64,000 nucleotides of DNA. Origin: Anaerolineae bacterium (GTDB lineage Bacteria; Chloroflexota; Anaerolineae; 4572-78; J111). The translations under genes and the position numbers were made by a program. Shown piece after piece: positions 35,365 through 43,918 of this stretch. A model generated the notes under the pieces. It was not told the origin of the DNA. It made no database searches and was given only the letters and a program-made list of their open reading frames with translations. The stretch is taken from the NCBI GenBank assembly GCA_023382535.1, contig JAHDWA010000008.1, forward strand, positions 186,001 through 250,000. Reading direction: 5' to 3'. How positions within the stretch are numbered: position 1 is the first letter of the stretch; each line of letters begins with the position of its first letter.

Positions 35365-36168
35365 TTACTTGGAGGTATTGGCCTTCATATCGGTCAACAA
35401 ATTAGTCGCATATTTTTCACACTCGGCAAAGCGCGGCCAGTTAGTGTCGCTTACCTCCATCGCCTGGGCAAACTTTTTGGAGGCTTTCTTGATCGATTCT
35501 TGTACTTTGGGATGACTTACTGGAATACCCGATTGAAGTTGAGCCTGAATACCGGCAATATCACCCAGCCCTTCGTAATAGAGACGGTCGGCCTTTTTGT
35601 AATCGGGTCCGGTAGATTTAGGCGATTCATCTACCTCAGCCGGTTGGCGTACGAAAGTATCAGTCTCTTCAAGCACAGGCTGGCTGAAGAGAGTCCCATC
35701 GGGTAGGATTGTTCCCTCCATTTTGGCGTCGGCCAGCTTGGCTTTCCACCACCACTTACCGGGGTCAGCATCTTTAAGGCAAGCATTTTTGAGGTTCGCA
35801 CCGTCAAAATTGGCCGAGGAAATAATTGAACCGGTTAAATCAACGCCTTCCAGATTTGCCCAGCGTAAGTCAGCCCCGCTTAAATCCACACCACGCATAA
35901 CAGCACCCCTAAAATCGGCGCCTTTTAGATCCGCTTTGGCCAGGTTCGCCCCTTTGAAGTTGGCGCCACGCAAATTAGCCGCGCTGAAACTGGCTCGCTG
36001 CAAGATAGCACGTTCAAAATTGGCTCCTGTCAGGTGAGTTCCTTCAAGGATGATGCCGACCAACCTGAGTTTGGCAAAATTTCCCGGTGGCTCGACGGTA
36101 AAGCCCTTGAATTCCCGGTAACCGCTTTTATACTGTCGGATAATATCTTCAGCCGTCTTCTTTTTCAT
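35365..36168 (-). CDS. Pentapeptide-repeat protein
   Basis: 267 residues. Residues about 38-140 contain consecutive A(D/N)LxG repeats (ANLRGANFKGANLAKADLKG) that form a right-handed quadrilateral beta helix. The C-terminal ~100 residues are charged and helical, without a recognised domain. No membrane segment is present. The function is unknown; such proteins may mimic DNA (MfpA/Qnr) or act as scaffolds. It is the first gene of a minus-strand group with truD and the dipeptidase. Confidence 0.85.
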   Translation of the reverse strand: MKKKTAEDIIRQYKSGYREFKGFTVEPPGNFAKLRLVGIILEGTHLTGANFERAILQRASFSAANLRGANFKGANLAKADLKGADFRGAVMRGVDLSGADLRWANLEGVDLTGSIISSANFDGANLKNACLKDADPGKWWWKAKLADAKMEGTILPDGTLFSQPVLEETDTFVRQPAEVDESPKSTGPDYKKADRLYYEGLGDIAGIQAQLQSGIPVSHPKVQESIKKASKKFAQAMEVSDTNWPRFAECEKYATNLLTDMKANTSK

Positions 36169-36309
36169 CAGAACTGCTTCTCCGTACCATAGTCGTATTT
36201 TAGCTAAAAGAATATATTCGATTATAACATTCCTGTAACCAAGTGCAAGTCATTCCTGACCAAAAGCCTAATATTTTTCAAATAGTCCTATTTTGAAGGA
36301 GAGTATCGA

Positions 36310-36702
36310 GTGAAGCCATCCTTAGTGTTCAGAACCACCAATACAATTCTGTACTGCCAAAAATGGCCGGAAATGGTCGCTTTCTACCGGGATAAGTTAC
36401 AGCTTTCTGTCACATTTGCCTCTAGTTGGTTTGTGGAATTTGAAGTAGGCCCTACCTCCCGGTTGAGCGTAGCCGATGAGCGGCGGGCGAAGGTGAAAAG
36501 CAGTCAGGGTGAGGGAATCACCCTGACCCTGGAAGTTGAAAACGCCGACGCCGCCTGGGCTGAGTTACATGCCCAAGGCTTGGAGTTGGAGCCGGTTAGA
36601 GATCATCCCTGGGGAGCGCGAGCATTTTATTTTTATGACCCAGAAGGGTACCGGCTGGAAATTTGGTCGCCAAAGCGGGGAAAAAGAGAAACCGGCAGGT
36701 AA
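36310..36702 (+). CDS. Glyoxalase/bleomycin-resistance-fold protein
   Basis: A single vicinal-oxygen-chelate domain of 130 residues. The GTG start at 36310 is preceded by GAAGGAGA. LYCQKWPEMVAFYRDKLQL (about 14-32) and ARAFYFYDPEGYRLEIWSP (about 104-122) are the family's N- and C-terminal motifs, the latter with the metal Glu. The substrate is unknown. Its last 19 codons and the downstream 135 bp are repeated at 36881-37073. Confidence 0.85.
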   Translation: MKPSLVFRTTNTILYCQKWPEMVAFYRDKLQLSVTFASSWFVEFEVGPTSRLSVADERRAKVKSSQGEGITLTLEVENADAAWAELHAQGLELEPVRDHPWGARAFYFYDPEGYRLEIWSPKRGKRETGR

Positions 36703-36835
36703 GGGGGGGTACCTGCCGGTTTAAGGAGGAGAGTCAAAAGGTGTCGCCCTCTTGTCTCTGTCCGATGCTGCCACAACAGTGTAACACGGGCTGCTAAGAA
36801 ACTGTAGTGATGAATGTCACTATTAGCTAGTGACA
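36643..36835 (+). repeat. Direct repeat copy A (193 bp, includes glyoxalase tail)
   Basis: It matches 36881-37073 at an offset of 238 bp. It contains a perfect 13-bp inverted repeat (AAACCGGCAGGTA 36689-36701, TACCTGCCGGTTT 36710-36722) over the glyoxalase stop codon, and a second hairpin, AATGTCACTA-N5-TAGTGACATT, at its end. Confidence 0.92.
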
Positions 36836-36880
36836 TTTGTATCGAATTACCCTTTATCCCCGAGTAGTACCTGATTTTTT

Positions 36881-37073
36881 GAAGGGTATCGGCTGGAAAT
36901 TTGGTCGTCAACGCAGGAGAAAAGAGAAACCGGCAGGTAAGGGGGGGTACCTGCCGGTTTAAGGAGGAGAGTCAAAAGGTGTCGCCCTCTTGTCTCTGTC
37001 CGATGCTGCAAGCACAGTGTAGCATGGACGCCTAAGAAACTGTAGTGATGAATGTCACTATTAGCTAGTGACA
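36881..37073 (+). repeat. Direct repeat copy B with orphan glyoxalase C-terminus
   Basis: The first 60 bp translate as EGYRLEIWSSTQEKRETGR then stop, a diverged copy of the glyoxalase C-terminus. The 13-bp hairpin arms recur at 36927-36939 and 36948-36960. There is no start for this fragment, so it is the remnant of a tandem duplication. Apart from the two repeats, the 572 bp between 36702 and 37275 show no gene. Confidence 0.88.
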
Positions 37074-37274
37074 ATTATCACATACAGACTGCTTCTTGAA
37101 GTTTTGACAGTGAGGGCCATTGCTTAAACAAAGTGGGTGGAGTATACTACCTAATGCTTACCACTAAGTTGAATGAAAAAGTTGTCGCTGTGCAGAGATA
37201 TTATCAGCCGTGTCTTTTCATGGCGAATTAATAGATGAGTTTTTGATGGCTTAGGCTAAATAGAGGTAACATTA

Positions 37275-39491
37275 ATGGTTGCCGTTAAATCTGAAATTAC
37301 CGCTCAGGATGCTGTAGAGTTTGAAAGTTGGCTCAAATCCATCGAGCCGGGCCGCTCAAAAGCGGATATGAATCTTATTCGCCGTGCTTGTATGCTGGCG
37401 CAGCAGGCCCACCAGGGACAAACACGGGCTTCGGGTGAGCCTTATTTTCAACATTCGTTGGCAGTAGCCAATATTTTGGCTGCTCTGCGCTTGGATTCGG
37501 AAACCATCGCGGCCGCGGTTCTGCATGATGTATTGGAAGATACTCCGGTTACGATGGAGGAGCTTGAAACAGAATTTGGCACAAGCGTCGCCACCCTGGT
37601 GGATGGAGTCACCAAGATGGGCCAGATTCAGGAGTATCGGGGCCAAAATAAGAAAACCAAAAAAGAACGTGCACAAGCTGAAAGTCTGCGCAAGATGCTA
37701 TTAGCTATGGTTGACGATGTACGGGTGGTATTGATTAAGCTGGCCGACCGCACCCACAACATGCGCACTCTGGCCCATTTACGTGAAGATAAACGCAAAC
37801 GTATTGCTAAAGAAACTCTCGATATTTTTGCCCCCCTGGCCAATCGTTTGGGCATCTGGCAGATCAAGTGGGAATTGGAAGATCTCTCCTTTCGCTACCT
37901 CGAGCCGGAACTCTACAAGCAAATTGCCGGGATGGTGGATGAGCGCCGGATCAATCGTGAGCAGTATATTTCGCGGGTCGCCGATAAGTTAAAGGCTGAA
38001 TTACGGGCCAGGGGTATTGAGGCGGAAGTATCGGGCCGGCCCAAACATATTTACAGCATCTGGCGCAAGATGAAGCGCAAGGGCGTTAATTTCGATCAAA
38101 TCTATGATGTGCAGGCAGTACGGGTTCTGGTCAATGAAATTGCCGATTGTTACGCCACCCTGGGCATTGTCCATACCCTCTGGCGGCCCATCCCCGGTGA
38201 ATTTGACGACTACATCGCCACCCCCAAAGATAACCTGTACCGCTCACTCCATACAGCGGTTATTGGACCGGAAGGCAAGACGATTGAAATCCAAATCCGT
38301 ACCGATGAGATGCATCAGGATGCTGAATTAGGGGTGGCGGCTCACTGGCGTTACAAGGAAGGTGCCAGGTCAGACATAAATTTTGATCGCAAGGTTGCCT
38401 GGCTGCGCCAGTTGATGGAGTGGAAAGATGATGTGGCCGATGCCAGCGAGTTTATTGACCAGGTTAAGGCTGAAGTTTTCCAAGATCGAGTCCATGTGTT
38501 GACCCCGCAAGGGGATGCGATTGATTTACCAGCCGGAGCTACCCCCATTGACTTTGCCTATCATATCCACACCGAAATTGGCCATCGCTGCCGGGGAGCT
38601 AAGGTAAACGGCCGGATTGTGCCGCTGACTTACAAACTAAAAAACGGGGAGCAGGTCGAGATTTTGACGGCCAAGCGGGGGGGGCCGAGCCGCGACTGGA
38701 TTAACACCCAGTTAGGTTATCTCAAAACCGCCCGGGCCAGGTCTAAAGTGCGGCAGTGGTTTAAGCGGCTCAATTATGAAGAAAATGTGGCCCAAGGGCG
38801 AGCGATATTAGACCGGGAACTGCACCGCCTGGGCATCGCCGAGGTGAACTACGAGAAGCTGGCCCGCGATGAATTTAATTTTAACAAAGTAGATGATTTT
38901 CTGGCGGCCATTGGCCGGGGTGATATTAATCCGTCCCAAATTGTCAGTGCGATTAATGACATTGTTGAGGCAGTCGCGCCCGAGGAAGAGGAAGAGCAGC
39001 AGACCCATACCTCACCCTCGACTGCCACCAGTTCACCCACCGGCATCAGGATCCAGGGTGTCGGTAATCTGCTGACTAACCTGGCCCAATGCTGCCGCCC
39101 CGTACCCGGCGACGATGCCATTATCGGCTTTATCACCCGTGGCCGGGGGGTAACGATCCATCGCCGGGATTGTCCCAATGTGCTGCGCTTCAATGAAGAG
39201 GGCCGCGAGCGGTTAATTGAAGTAGATTGGGACATGAAAGGCAACGACACTTATCCGGTTGACATCGAGATTGATGCCTTTGATCGCCCCGGCCTGCTGC
39301 GCGACATTACGGCGGTAGTGGCTAACGAAAAAATAAACATCAGCACTGTTAGCGTTATCACTCGCAAAAAGGAACTTAAAGCCAAGGTATTTGCTACGTT
39401 GGACATCGCCAATATAGACCAACTGGGCCGGGTCCTGGCCTTAATTGCCCAATTGCCTAACATCATCGAAGTCAAACGACGGAGAAAGTAA
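37275..39491 (+). CDS. rel: (p)ppGpp synthetase/hydrolase (RelA/SpoT homologue)
   Basis: 738 residues, the length of long bifunctional Rel proteins. The HD hydrolase has H-S-L-A-V and LHDVLEDT (about 52-88). The synthetase has YSIWRKMKRKG and ATPKDNLYRSLHTAVIGPEG (about 315-340). A TGS domain is DAIDLPAGATPIDFAYHIHT (about 415-435), and the C-terminal ACT begins AFDRPGLLRDITAVVA. The catalytic-direction motif is NFDQ where bifunctional enzymes usually have RFDD. It sets the stringent alarmone level. It is followed after 4 bp by lhgO. Confidence 0.95.
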   Translation: MVAVKSEITAQDAVEFESWLKSIEPGRSKADMNLIRRACMLAQQAHQGQTRASGEPYFQHSLAVANILAALRLDSETIAAAVLHDVLEDTPVTMEELETEFGTSVATLVDGVTKMGQIQEYRGQNKKTKKERAQAESLRKMLLAMVDDVRVVLIKLADRTHNMRTLAHLREDKRKRIAKETLDIFAPLANRLGIWQIKWELEDLSFRYLEPELYKQIAGMVDERRINREQYISRVADKLKAELRARGIEAEVSGRPKHIYSIWRKMKRKGVNFDQIYDVQAVRVLVNEIADCYATLGIVHTLWRPIPGEFDDYIATPKDNLYRSLHTAVIGPEGKTIEIQIRTDEMHQDAELGVAAHWRYKEGARSDINFDRKVAWLRQLMEWKDDVADASEFIDQVKAEVFQDRVHVLTPQGDAIDLPAGATPIDFAYHIHTEIGHRCRGAKVNGRIVPLTYKLKNGEQVEILTAKRGGPSRDWINTQLGYLKTARARSKVRQWFKRLNYEENVAQGRAILDRELHRLGIAEVNYEKLARDEFNFNKVDDFLAAIGRGDINPSQIVSAINDIVEAVAPEEEEEQQTHTSPSTATSSPTGIRIQGVGNLLTNLAQCCRPVPGDDAIIGFITRGRGVTIHRRDCPNVLRFNEEGRERLIEVDWDMKGNDTYPVDIEIDAFDRPGLLRDITAVVANEKINISTVSVITRKKELKAKVFATLDIANIDQLGRVLALIAQLPNIIEVKRRRK

Positions 39492-39495
39492 CCCT

Positions 39496-40704
39496 GTGGT
39501 CTCAAGATTCGATATTGCCATTATCGGCGGGGGAATTGTGGGCCTGGCAACAGCGATGACTCTGACCGCGCGCCGGCCCCTGTCACTCATTGTTTTGGAA
39601 GCGGAAGATCAACTGGCCGCGCATCAGACCGGCCACAACAGCGGCGTGATCCACTCTGGCTTGTATTACAAACCCGGCTCTTTGAAGGCGCGAAACTGCG
39701 TTGAGGGCCGGGAAGCGTTGTATCGTTTTTGCCAGGAACATCAGATTGCCCATGAGCAGTGCGGCAAAGTGGTGGTAGTCACCCAGCCGCATGAACTGCC
39801 CCGACTGGATAAGCTGGAAGAACGAGGCCGGGCCAATGGTCTCAAGGGCTTACGCCGCTTGACGCCGGATGAACTTAAAGCGTATGAACCTCATGTGGCC
39901 GGACTGGCCGGATTGTTGGTGCCGGAAACCGGTATTGTTGATTATCGCCAGGTAGCCCAGACTTACGCTAAATTGGTGCAGCAGGCAGGGGGGTGTATTC
40001 AAACCAACACCCGTCTGCTTGGCCGCCGGCGCCAGCCTGATGAGCTGTGTCTGGAGACAAGCCAGGGCGACATTCACTGCCGTTACTTGATCAATTGTGG
40101 CGGCCTGCAATCGGATCGAATTGCGCGGCTGTGCGGGGTTGATCCTGGCCTGCAAATTGTGCCGTTTCGGGGGGAATATTACGAGCTGGTTCCCGAACGG
40201 CAATTTCTGGTGAAGAATCTGATTTACCCTGTGCCTGACCCCCAGTTTCCTTTTCTAGGAGTTCATTTCACCCGGATGATCCACGGCGGCGTTGAGGCCG
40301 GACCGAATGCGGTGCTGGCCTTTAAGCGGGAGGGCTACCACCGCTCCAGCTTTTCCCTGGCCGATGCCTGGGGTTTTGCCACCTATCCCGGCTTCTGGCG
40401 TTTGGCCGGCCGGCACTGGCGGATGAGCCTGGGAGAATTTTATCGCTCCTACAGCAAACGCGCCTTTGTTAAAGCCTTGCAGCGGCTACTGCCGGAGCTA
40501 ACCATGAACGATGTGCATCCGGCTGGAGCCGGGGTGCGCGCCCAGGCCTTAGAGCCAAACGGCGCGCTGGTGGACGATTTTCGCTTTGTCGAAGCGGAGC
40601 GCATGATTCATGTGCTAAATGCGCCCTCCCCGGCGGCCACCGCCTCGCTCAGTATCGGGCAAACAATTGGGCGGATGGCCGAGGCGCGTTTTGGATTGAT
40701 GTAG
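39496..40704 (+). CDS. lhgO: L-2-hydroxyglutarate oxidase-like FAD enzyme
   Basis: 402 residues. The GTG start at 39496 is chosen because GGAGAAAG lies 7 bp upstream and the FAD motif FDIAIIGGGIVGLATAMTL begins at residue 5. HQTGHNSGVIHSGLYYKPGS and the final VHPAGAGVRAQAL region fit LhgO/YgaF of the DAO family, which oxidises L-2-hydroxyglutarate and passes electrons to the membrane quinone pool. The gene lies 4 bp after rel, so it is translationally coupled. Confidence 0.88.
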   Translation: MVSRFDIAIIGGGIVGLATAMTLTARRPLSLIVLEAEDQLAAHQTGHNSGVIHSGLYYKPGSLKARNCVEGREALYRFCQEHQIAHEQCGKVVVVTQPHELPRLDKLEERGRANGLKGLRRLTPDELKAYEPHVAGLAGLLVPETGIVDYRQVAQTYAKLVQQAGGCIQTNTRLLGRRRQPDELCLETSQGDIHCRYLINCGGLQSDRIARLCGVDPGLQIVPFRGEYYELVPERQFLVKNLIYPVPDPQFPFLGVHFTRMIHGGVEAGPNAVLAFKREGYHRSSFSLADAWGFATYPGFWRLAGRHWRMSLGEFYRSYSKRAFVKALQRLLPELTMNDVHPAGAGVRAQALEPNGALVDDFRFVEAERMIHVLNAPSPAATASLSIGQTIGRMAEARFGLM

Positions 40705-40960
40705 GATAAGAGCGTAAGGGCTGAAAAATCTTCCTCTCGCGTTATGCTCAATCATTTGATGCATGGCCCGCGAAGTAGCAGATATTGCCAGTAATCTACC
40801 CCGTTTGCACACCTCGGTAAAAATCCACCGCTTTTTTTTCCTTAATGTGAGATTAAAGGTATACTAAAAATCACCACACCCTTAATCCAACAATCACTAC
40901 GTGCAAATCTGATGTTTACGACAGGGATCAGGTAGACAAAATAAAATGATGTCCTGTTAA

Positions 40961-40974
40961 ATGACATTTGTCAC
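40961..40974. promoter_or_regulatory. CRP/FNR-family-like operator 1 (ATGACATTTGTCAC)
   Basis: A palindrome of the GTGA-N6-TCAC class centred at 40967.5. If transcription starts about 7 bp after the TATAAT at 41019-41024, the centre is near -63.5, the usual class I activator position. No good -35 box is present. Confidence 0.7.
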
Positions 40975-41018
40975 TTAAAGCAATGAGCCTTATCACTGCA
41001 AATTTTATGAGAATTAAC

Positions 41019-41024
41019 TATAAT
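41019..41024 (+). promoter_or_regulatory. -10 box of first cytochrome operon (TATAAT)
   Basis: A perfect -10 sequence 55 bp before the 41079 start, with no recognisable -35 at 17 bp. This fits an activator-dependent promoter. Confidence 0.65.
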
Positions 41025-41078
41025 CGGGCTATGTTGTGCCAAAAGGCCCCTTCAGAGATTGTTCGAGGTTAGTTAAGG

Positions 41079-42185
41079 ATGAATCAACGCAGATTATGGA
41101 TTGCCACGCTTATCGCTCTGGTGATAGGCTCAGTTTTGACCTGGCAGGCCCAAGCCAGCGGTCCTCTTCCCCAGGGCGGCCCAAATGAAGATTGTTTATC
41201 CTGCCACGGCAACCCCGACCTGACTTATGAATTTCCGTCGGGTGAGACCTGGTCGTTGTACGTGGATCAGGATGCTTTTCATAACTCCATTCACGGCCAG
41301 GAGGAATTAGCCTGTACCGACTGCCACACCGACATCCACGACTATCCCCATCCGCCGCTGGAAGCGAACTCACCCCGTTTTTATGCCCTGGAACAGTATA
41401 AAACCTGTGAGCAGTGCCACAGTGAAGTGTACCAGCAAACTCTGGACAGTATCCACGCCAGGGAAATTGCTTCGGGTAACTGGGATGCGGCCATCTGCAC
41501 CGACTGCCACGACCCCCATGCCACCACCTCGCCGGATGAGCCACGCACGGCGATTCCGCTGACCTGCTCCAAGTGCCACTCCGGTATTTACAACGAATAC
41601 CTGGACAGCGTTCACGGTGAAGCTCTGGTTGACGAAAATAATGCCGACGTCCCTACCTGCATTGATTGCCACGGCGTTCACAACCAGGAGGACCCTCGCA
41701 CCACTGAGTTTCGCCTCAACTCACCTAACTTGTGCGCCAATTGTCACGCCGACGAGGCGCTGATGAGCAAATACGACATCTCGACGCATGTCTTCGATAC
41801 CTACGTGGCCGATTTTCATGGCACAACCGTAACCCTGTTCGAGCGGCAATCACCCGACATGCCAACCAATAAACCGGTCTGCTACGATTGCCATGGGGTC
41901 CACAACATGAAAAGCGCCGATGACCCGGAGTCTCAGGTGTTCAAGGAAAACATTCTTCAAACCTGCCAGAAGTGTCACCCCGACGCCACGACTAATTTTT
42001 CGGCAACATGGCTGGGACACTATGAACCGGATGTCAATAAATACCCCATCGTTTATTTTGTAGACCTTTTCTATAAAATATTCATTCCCGCGGTACTGGG
42101 CTTTATGGGGCTGTATGTGGTTGCTGATGTGAGTAGCAATTTTGTGCGCCGCATCCGTCGCCATAATAAAGGGGGAACAGAATAA
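41079..42185 (+). CDS. Nine-heme c-type cytochrome with C-terminal membrane anchor
   Basis: 368 residues: signal peptide (about 1-27), nine CxxCH motifs (CLSCH, CTDCH, CEQCH, CTDCH, CSKCH, CIDCH, CANCH, CYDCH, CQKCH), then a C-terminal helix (IPAVLGFMGLYVVADVSS) and a basic tail. It resembles cytochrome c3/c7-type or NrfB-like electron carriers facing outward. It is followed after 2 bp by the cytochrome b fusion gene, with which it probably forms a quinol-oxidising complex. Many extra His residues (CH-x-x-H patterns) supply distal ligands. Confidence 0.92.
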   Translation: MNQRRLWIATLIALVIGSVLTWQAQASGPLPQGGPNEDCLSCHGNPDLTYEFPSGETWSLYVDQDAFHNSIHGQEELACTDCHTDIHDYPHPPLEANSPRFYALEQYKTCEQCHSEVYQQTLDSIHAREIASGNWDAAICTDCHDPHATTSPDEPRTAIPLTCSKCHSGIYNEYLDSVHGEALVDENNADVPTCIDCHGVHNQEDPRTTEFRLNSPNLCANCHADEALMSKYDISTHVFDTYVADFHGTTVTLFERQSPDMPTNKPVCYDCHGVHNMKSADDPESQVFKENILQTCQKCHPDATTNFSATWLGHYEPDVNKYPIVYFVDLFYKIFIPAVLGFMGLYVVADVSSNFVRRIRRHNKGGTE

Positions 42186-42187
42186 CA

Positions 42188-43774
42188 ATGGCCGAATCAC
42201 CCAAAGTCTATCCCCGCTTCACCCTTGTCCAACGCCTGGAACACTGGGTCATGGCGATCACGTTCACGATGCTGTGCCTGACCGGCCTGCCGCAGAGCTA
42301 CTCCTTGACGACCTGGGGTGACTGGATCATCGCTACATTGGGTGGCATTGAAACTGTGCGGATTATTCACCGGGTATCGGCCATCGGTTTTATGCTGGTG
42401 CTGCTCTTCCACACGATCGCCGTGTTCTACCGGATTTACGTGAAGCGGGTTCGCCTGACCATGCTGCCTACGCTCAAAGATGCCACCGATCTGCTGGACA
42501 GCGTCCGCTACCAGCTAGGGCTAACTCAACACCCTCCCAAACTTCCTCGCTATACCTTTGCCGAAAAGATGGAATATTGGGCCGTGATTTGGGGCGGGGT
42601 CATCATGGTCATCACCGGCTTTATGCTCTGGAATCCCATCGCCACCACCCGCTTTTTCCCCGGTGAATTTGTCCCGGCGGCCAAGGCCGCCCACGGGGCT
42701 GAAGCCCTGCTGGCTTTTCTGGCCATCATTATCTGGCATTTTTACTGGGTTCATCTAAAGGACTTTAACCGTTCCATCTTTACCGGCTACCTCACCCGCC
42801 AGCAGATGCTGCATGAACATGCCGCCGAATTGGAAGAGATCGAGTCGGGACGCATCCCGCCGCCCCCCCCGCCCGACGTTAGGCTCCGCCGCGAGCGTAT
42901 CTTTACACCGGTTGCTTCGATCATCACAGCCGTGGGTCTGGTGAGCCTGTACGGGTTTGTCACTTTTGAACAAACCGCTATTACCACTGTACCGCCGGCT
43001 GAAACCGTTGTCGCCTTTCTCCCGGCCACGCCCACGCCGACTCCAATCCCAACGCCCACGCCTGTCCCGACCCCGACGGTGCCGGGTCAGGAGACACAAG
43101 AGGCTCAGGGGGTTCAGGAAGTTGTGTCGCGTGATGCCCCGCTCATTACTCACCCTGTGGAGGGGCGGGAGGACTGCCTGGAGTGTCACGATTTGGACGG
43201 CATGCTGCCCTTCCCGGAGAATCACGAAGGCTGGCCGAATTCAACCTGCACTGTCTGTCATTCCACGGAACAAGTCAACCCGCCGCCCCCAGCCGTCCAG
43301 CATAAAATTAAAGGACGGGAAGACTGTTTGAAGTGTCACGAACTCGATACCCTGCCGGACAGCCATCAGGCAGCTAACTTTACCAGCGAAGACTGCATGA
43401 TCTGCCATCTTCCAGAGGATGAAGCTGTAGCCCAGAACGAAGCTGAAGAAGCGCCCGCCGAAGCAGAAGAAAGCGCCACCAGTGAACCAGAAGCCGCCGC
43501 GCCGGTGGGTGATGTCAGTCTTTCCCAGGATCTCTTGCCGTTGCTTCAGGAAAATTGCGGAACCTGTCACGGCGAAATTGCCATGGGCGGCCTGAATGTC
43601 ACTAATTACGAGGCTCTGGCCAAGGGAGGTGCGAACGGCCCCGCCTTTGTGCCCGGCTCGCCCGACGAAAGTATCATTGTGAAGACGATGCAGGGAGAAC
43701 ACCGGCGCAAGTTAGAAGGGCAAGACCTGCAAATGCTGATAGCCTGGATTGCTGCCGGGGCTGAAAATAATTGA
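42188..43774 (+). CDS. Di-heme b-type cytochrome fused to a pentaheme c-type domain
   Basis: 528 residues. The N-terminal ~230 residues are a four-helix cytochrome b of the FdnI/hydrogenase type, with His ligands in LEHWVMAITFTML, IIHRVSAIGFMLVLLFH and AHGAEALLAFLAIIIWHFYW. A fifth helix and the linker TPTPTPIPTPTPVPTPT lead to an external domain with five CxxCH motifs (CLECH, CTVCH, CLKCH, CMICH, CGTCH); the last lies in a monoheme cytochrome c-like domain. The fusion would pass electrons from quinol directly to the outer face. Confidence 0.9.
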   Translation: MAESPKVYPRFTLVQRLEHWVMAITFTMLCLTGLPQSYSLTTWGDWIIATLGGIETVRIIHRVSAIGFMLVLLFHTIAVFYRIYVKRVRLTMLPTLKDATDLLDSVRYQLGLTQHPPKLPRYTFAEKMEYWAVIWGGVIMVITGFMLWNPIATTRFFPGEFVPAAKAAHGAEALLAFLAIIIWHFYWVHLKDFNRSIFTGYLTRQQMLHEHAAELEEIESGRIPPPPPPDVRLRRERIFTPVASIITAVGLVSLYGFVTFEQTAITTVPPAETVVAFLPATPTPTPIPTPTPVPTPTVPGQETQEAQGVQEVVSRDAPLITHPVEGREDCLECHDLDGMLPFPENHEGWPNSTCTVCHSTEQVNPPPPAVQHKIKGREDCLKCHELDTLPDSHQAANFTSEDCMICHLPEDEAVAQNEAEEAPAEAEESATSEPEAAAPVGDVSLSQDLLPLLQENCGTCHGEIAMGGLNVTNYEALAKGGANGPAFVPGSPDESIIVKTMQGEHRRKLEGQDLQMLIAWIAAGAENN

Positions 43775-43780
43775 GCGAGG

Positions 43781-43794
43781 GTGACAAGTGTCGC
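43781..43794. promoter_or_regulatory. CRP/FNR-family-like operator 2a (GTGACAAGTGTCGC)
   Basis: A weaker copy of the palindrome, centred 22 bp (two helical turns) upstream of operator 2b, near -64.5 of the inferred start. Confidence 0.5.
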
Positions 43795-43802
43795 CTATTT
43801 GG

Positions 43803-43816
43803 GTGACATTTGTTAC
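43803..43816. promoter_or_regulatory. CRP/FNR-family-like operator 2b (GTGACATTTGTTAC)
   Basis: Centre 43809.5. With TAAGAT at 43840-43845 as the -10 box the centre falls near -42.5, the class II activator position. Confidence 0.68.
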
Positions 43817-43918
43817 TACTTTATAGCTGCCTAATTGCATAAGATAGCTCTATGTTTCACAACTAGACTTGGGCCTGCTTGTCTTTAGGTCCTGCCGTCA
43901 GTTCCAAAGGAGGAAACG

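Larger units (their letters stand above)
40705..41078. other. Intergenic region with promoter of the first cytochrome operon
   Basis: No gene is seen. It holds the palindromic activator site at 40961-40974, a TATAAT box at 41019-41024 and a leader of about 48 nt. Confidence 0.6.

Noticed and set aside
36881..36940. Second glyoxalase gene
   Set aside because: Only the last 19 codons are present, without start or upstream frame.
37068..37081. GTGACAATTATCAC as a fourth operator of the cytochrome regulon
   Set aside because: It fits the palindrome, but no -10 box lies at a class I or II distance and it falls at the end of a duplicated segment.
37104..37148. TTGACA and TATACT before rel as a promoter
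   Set aside because: The spacing is 33 bp, about twice what sigma-70-type promoters allow.
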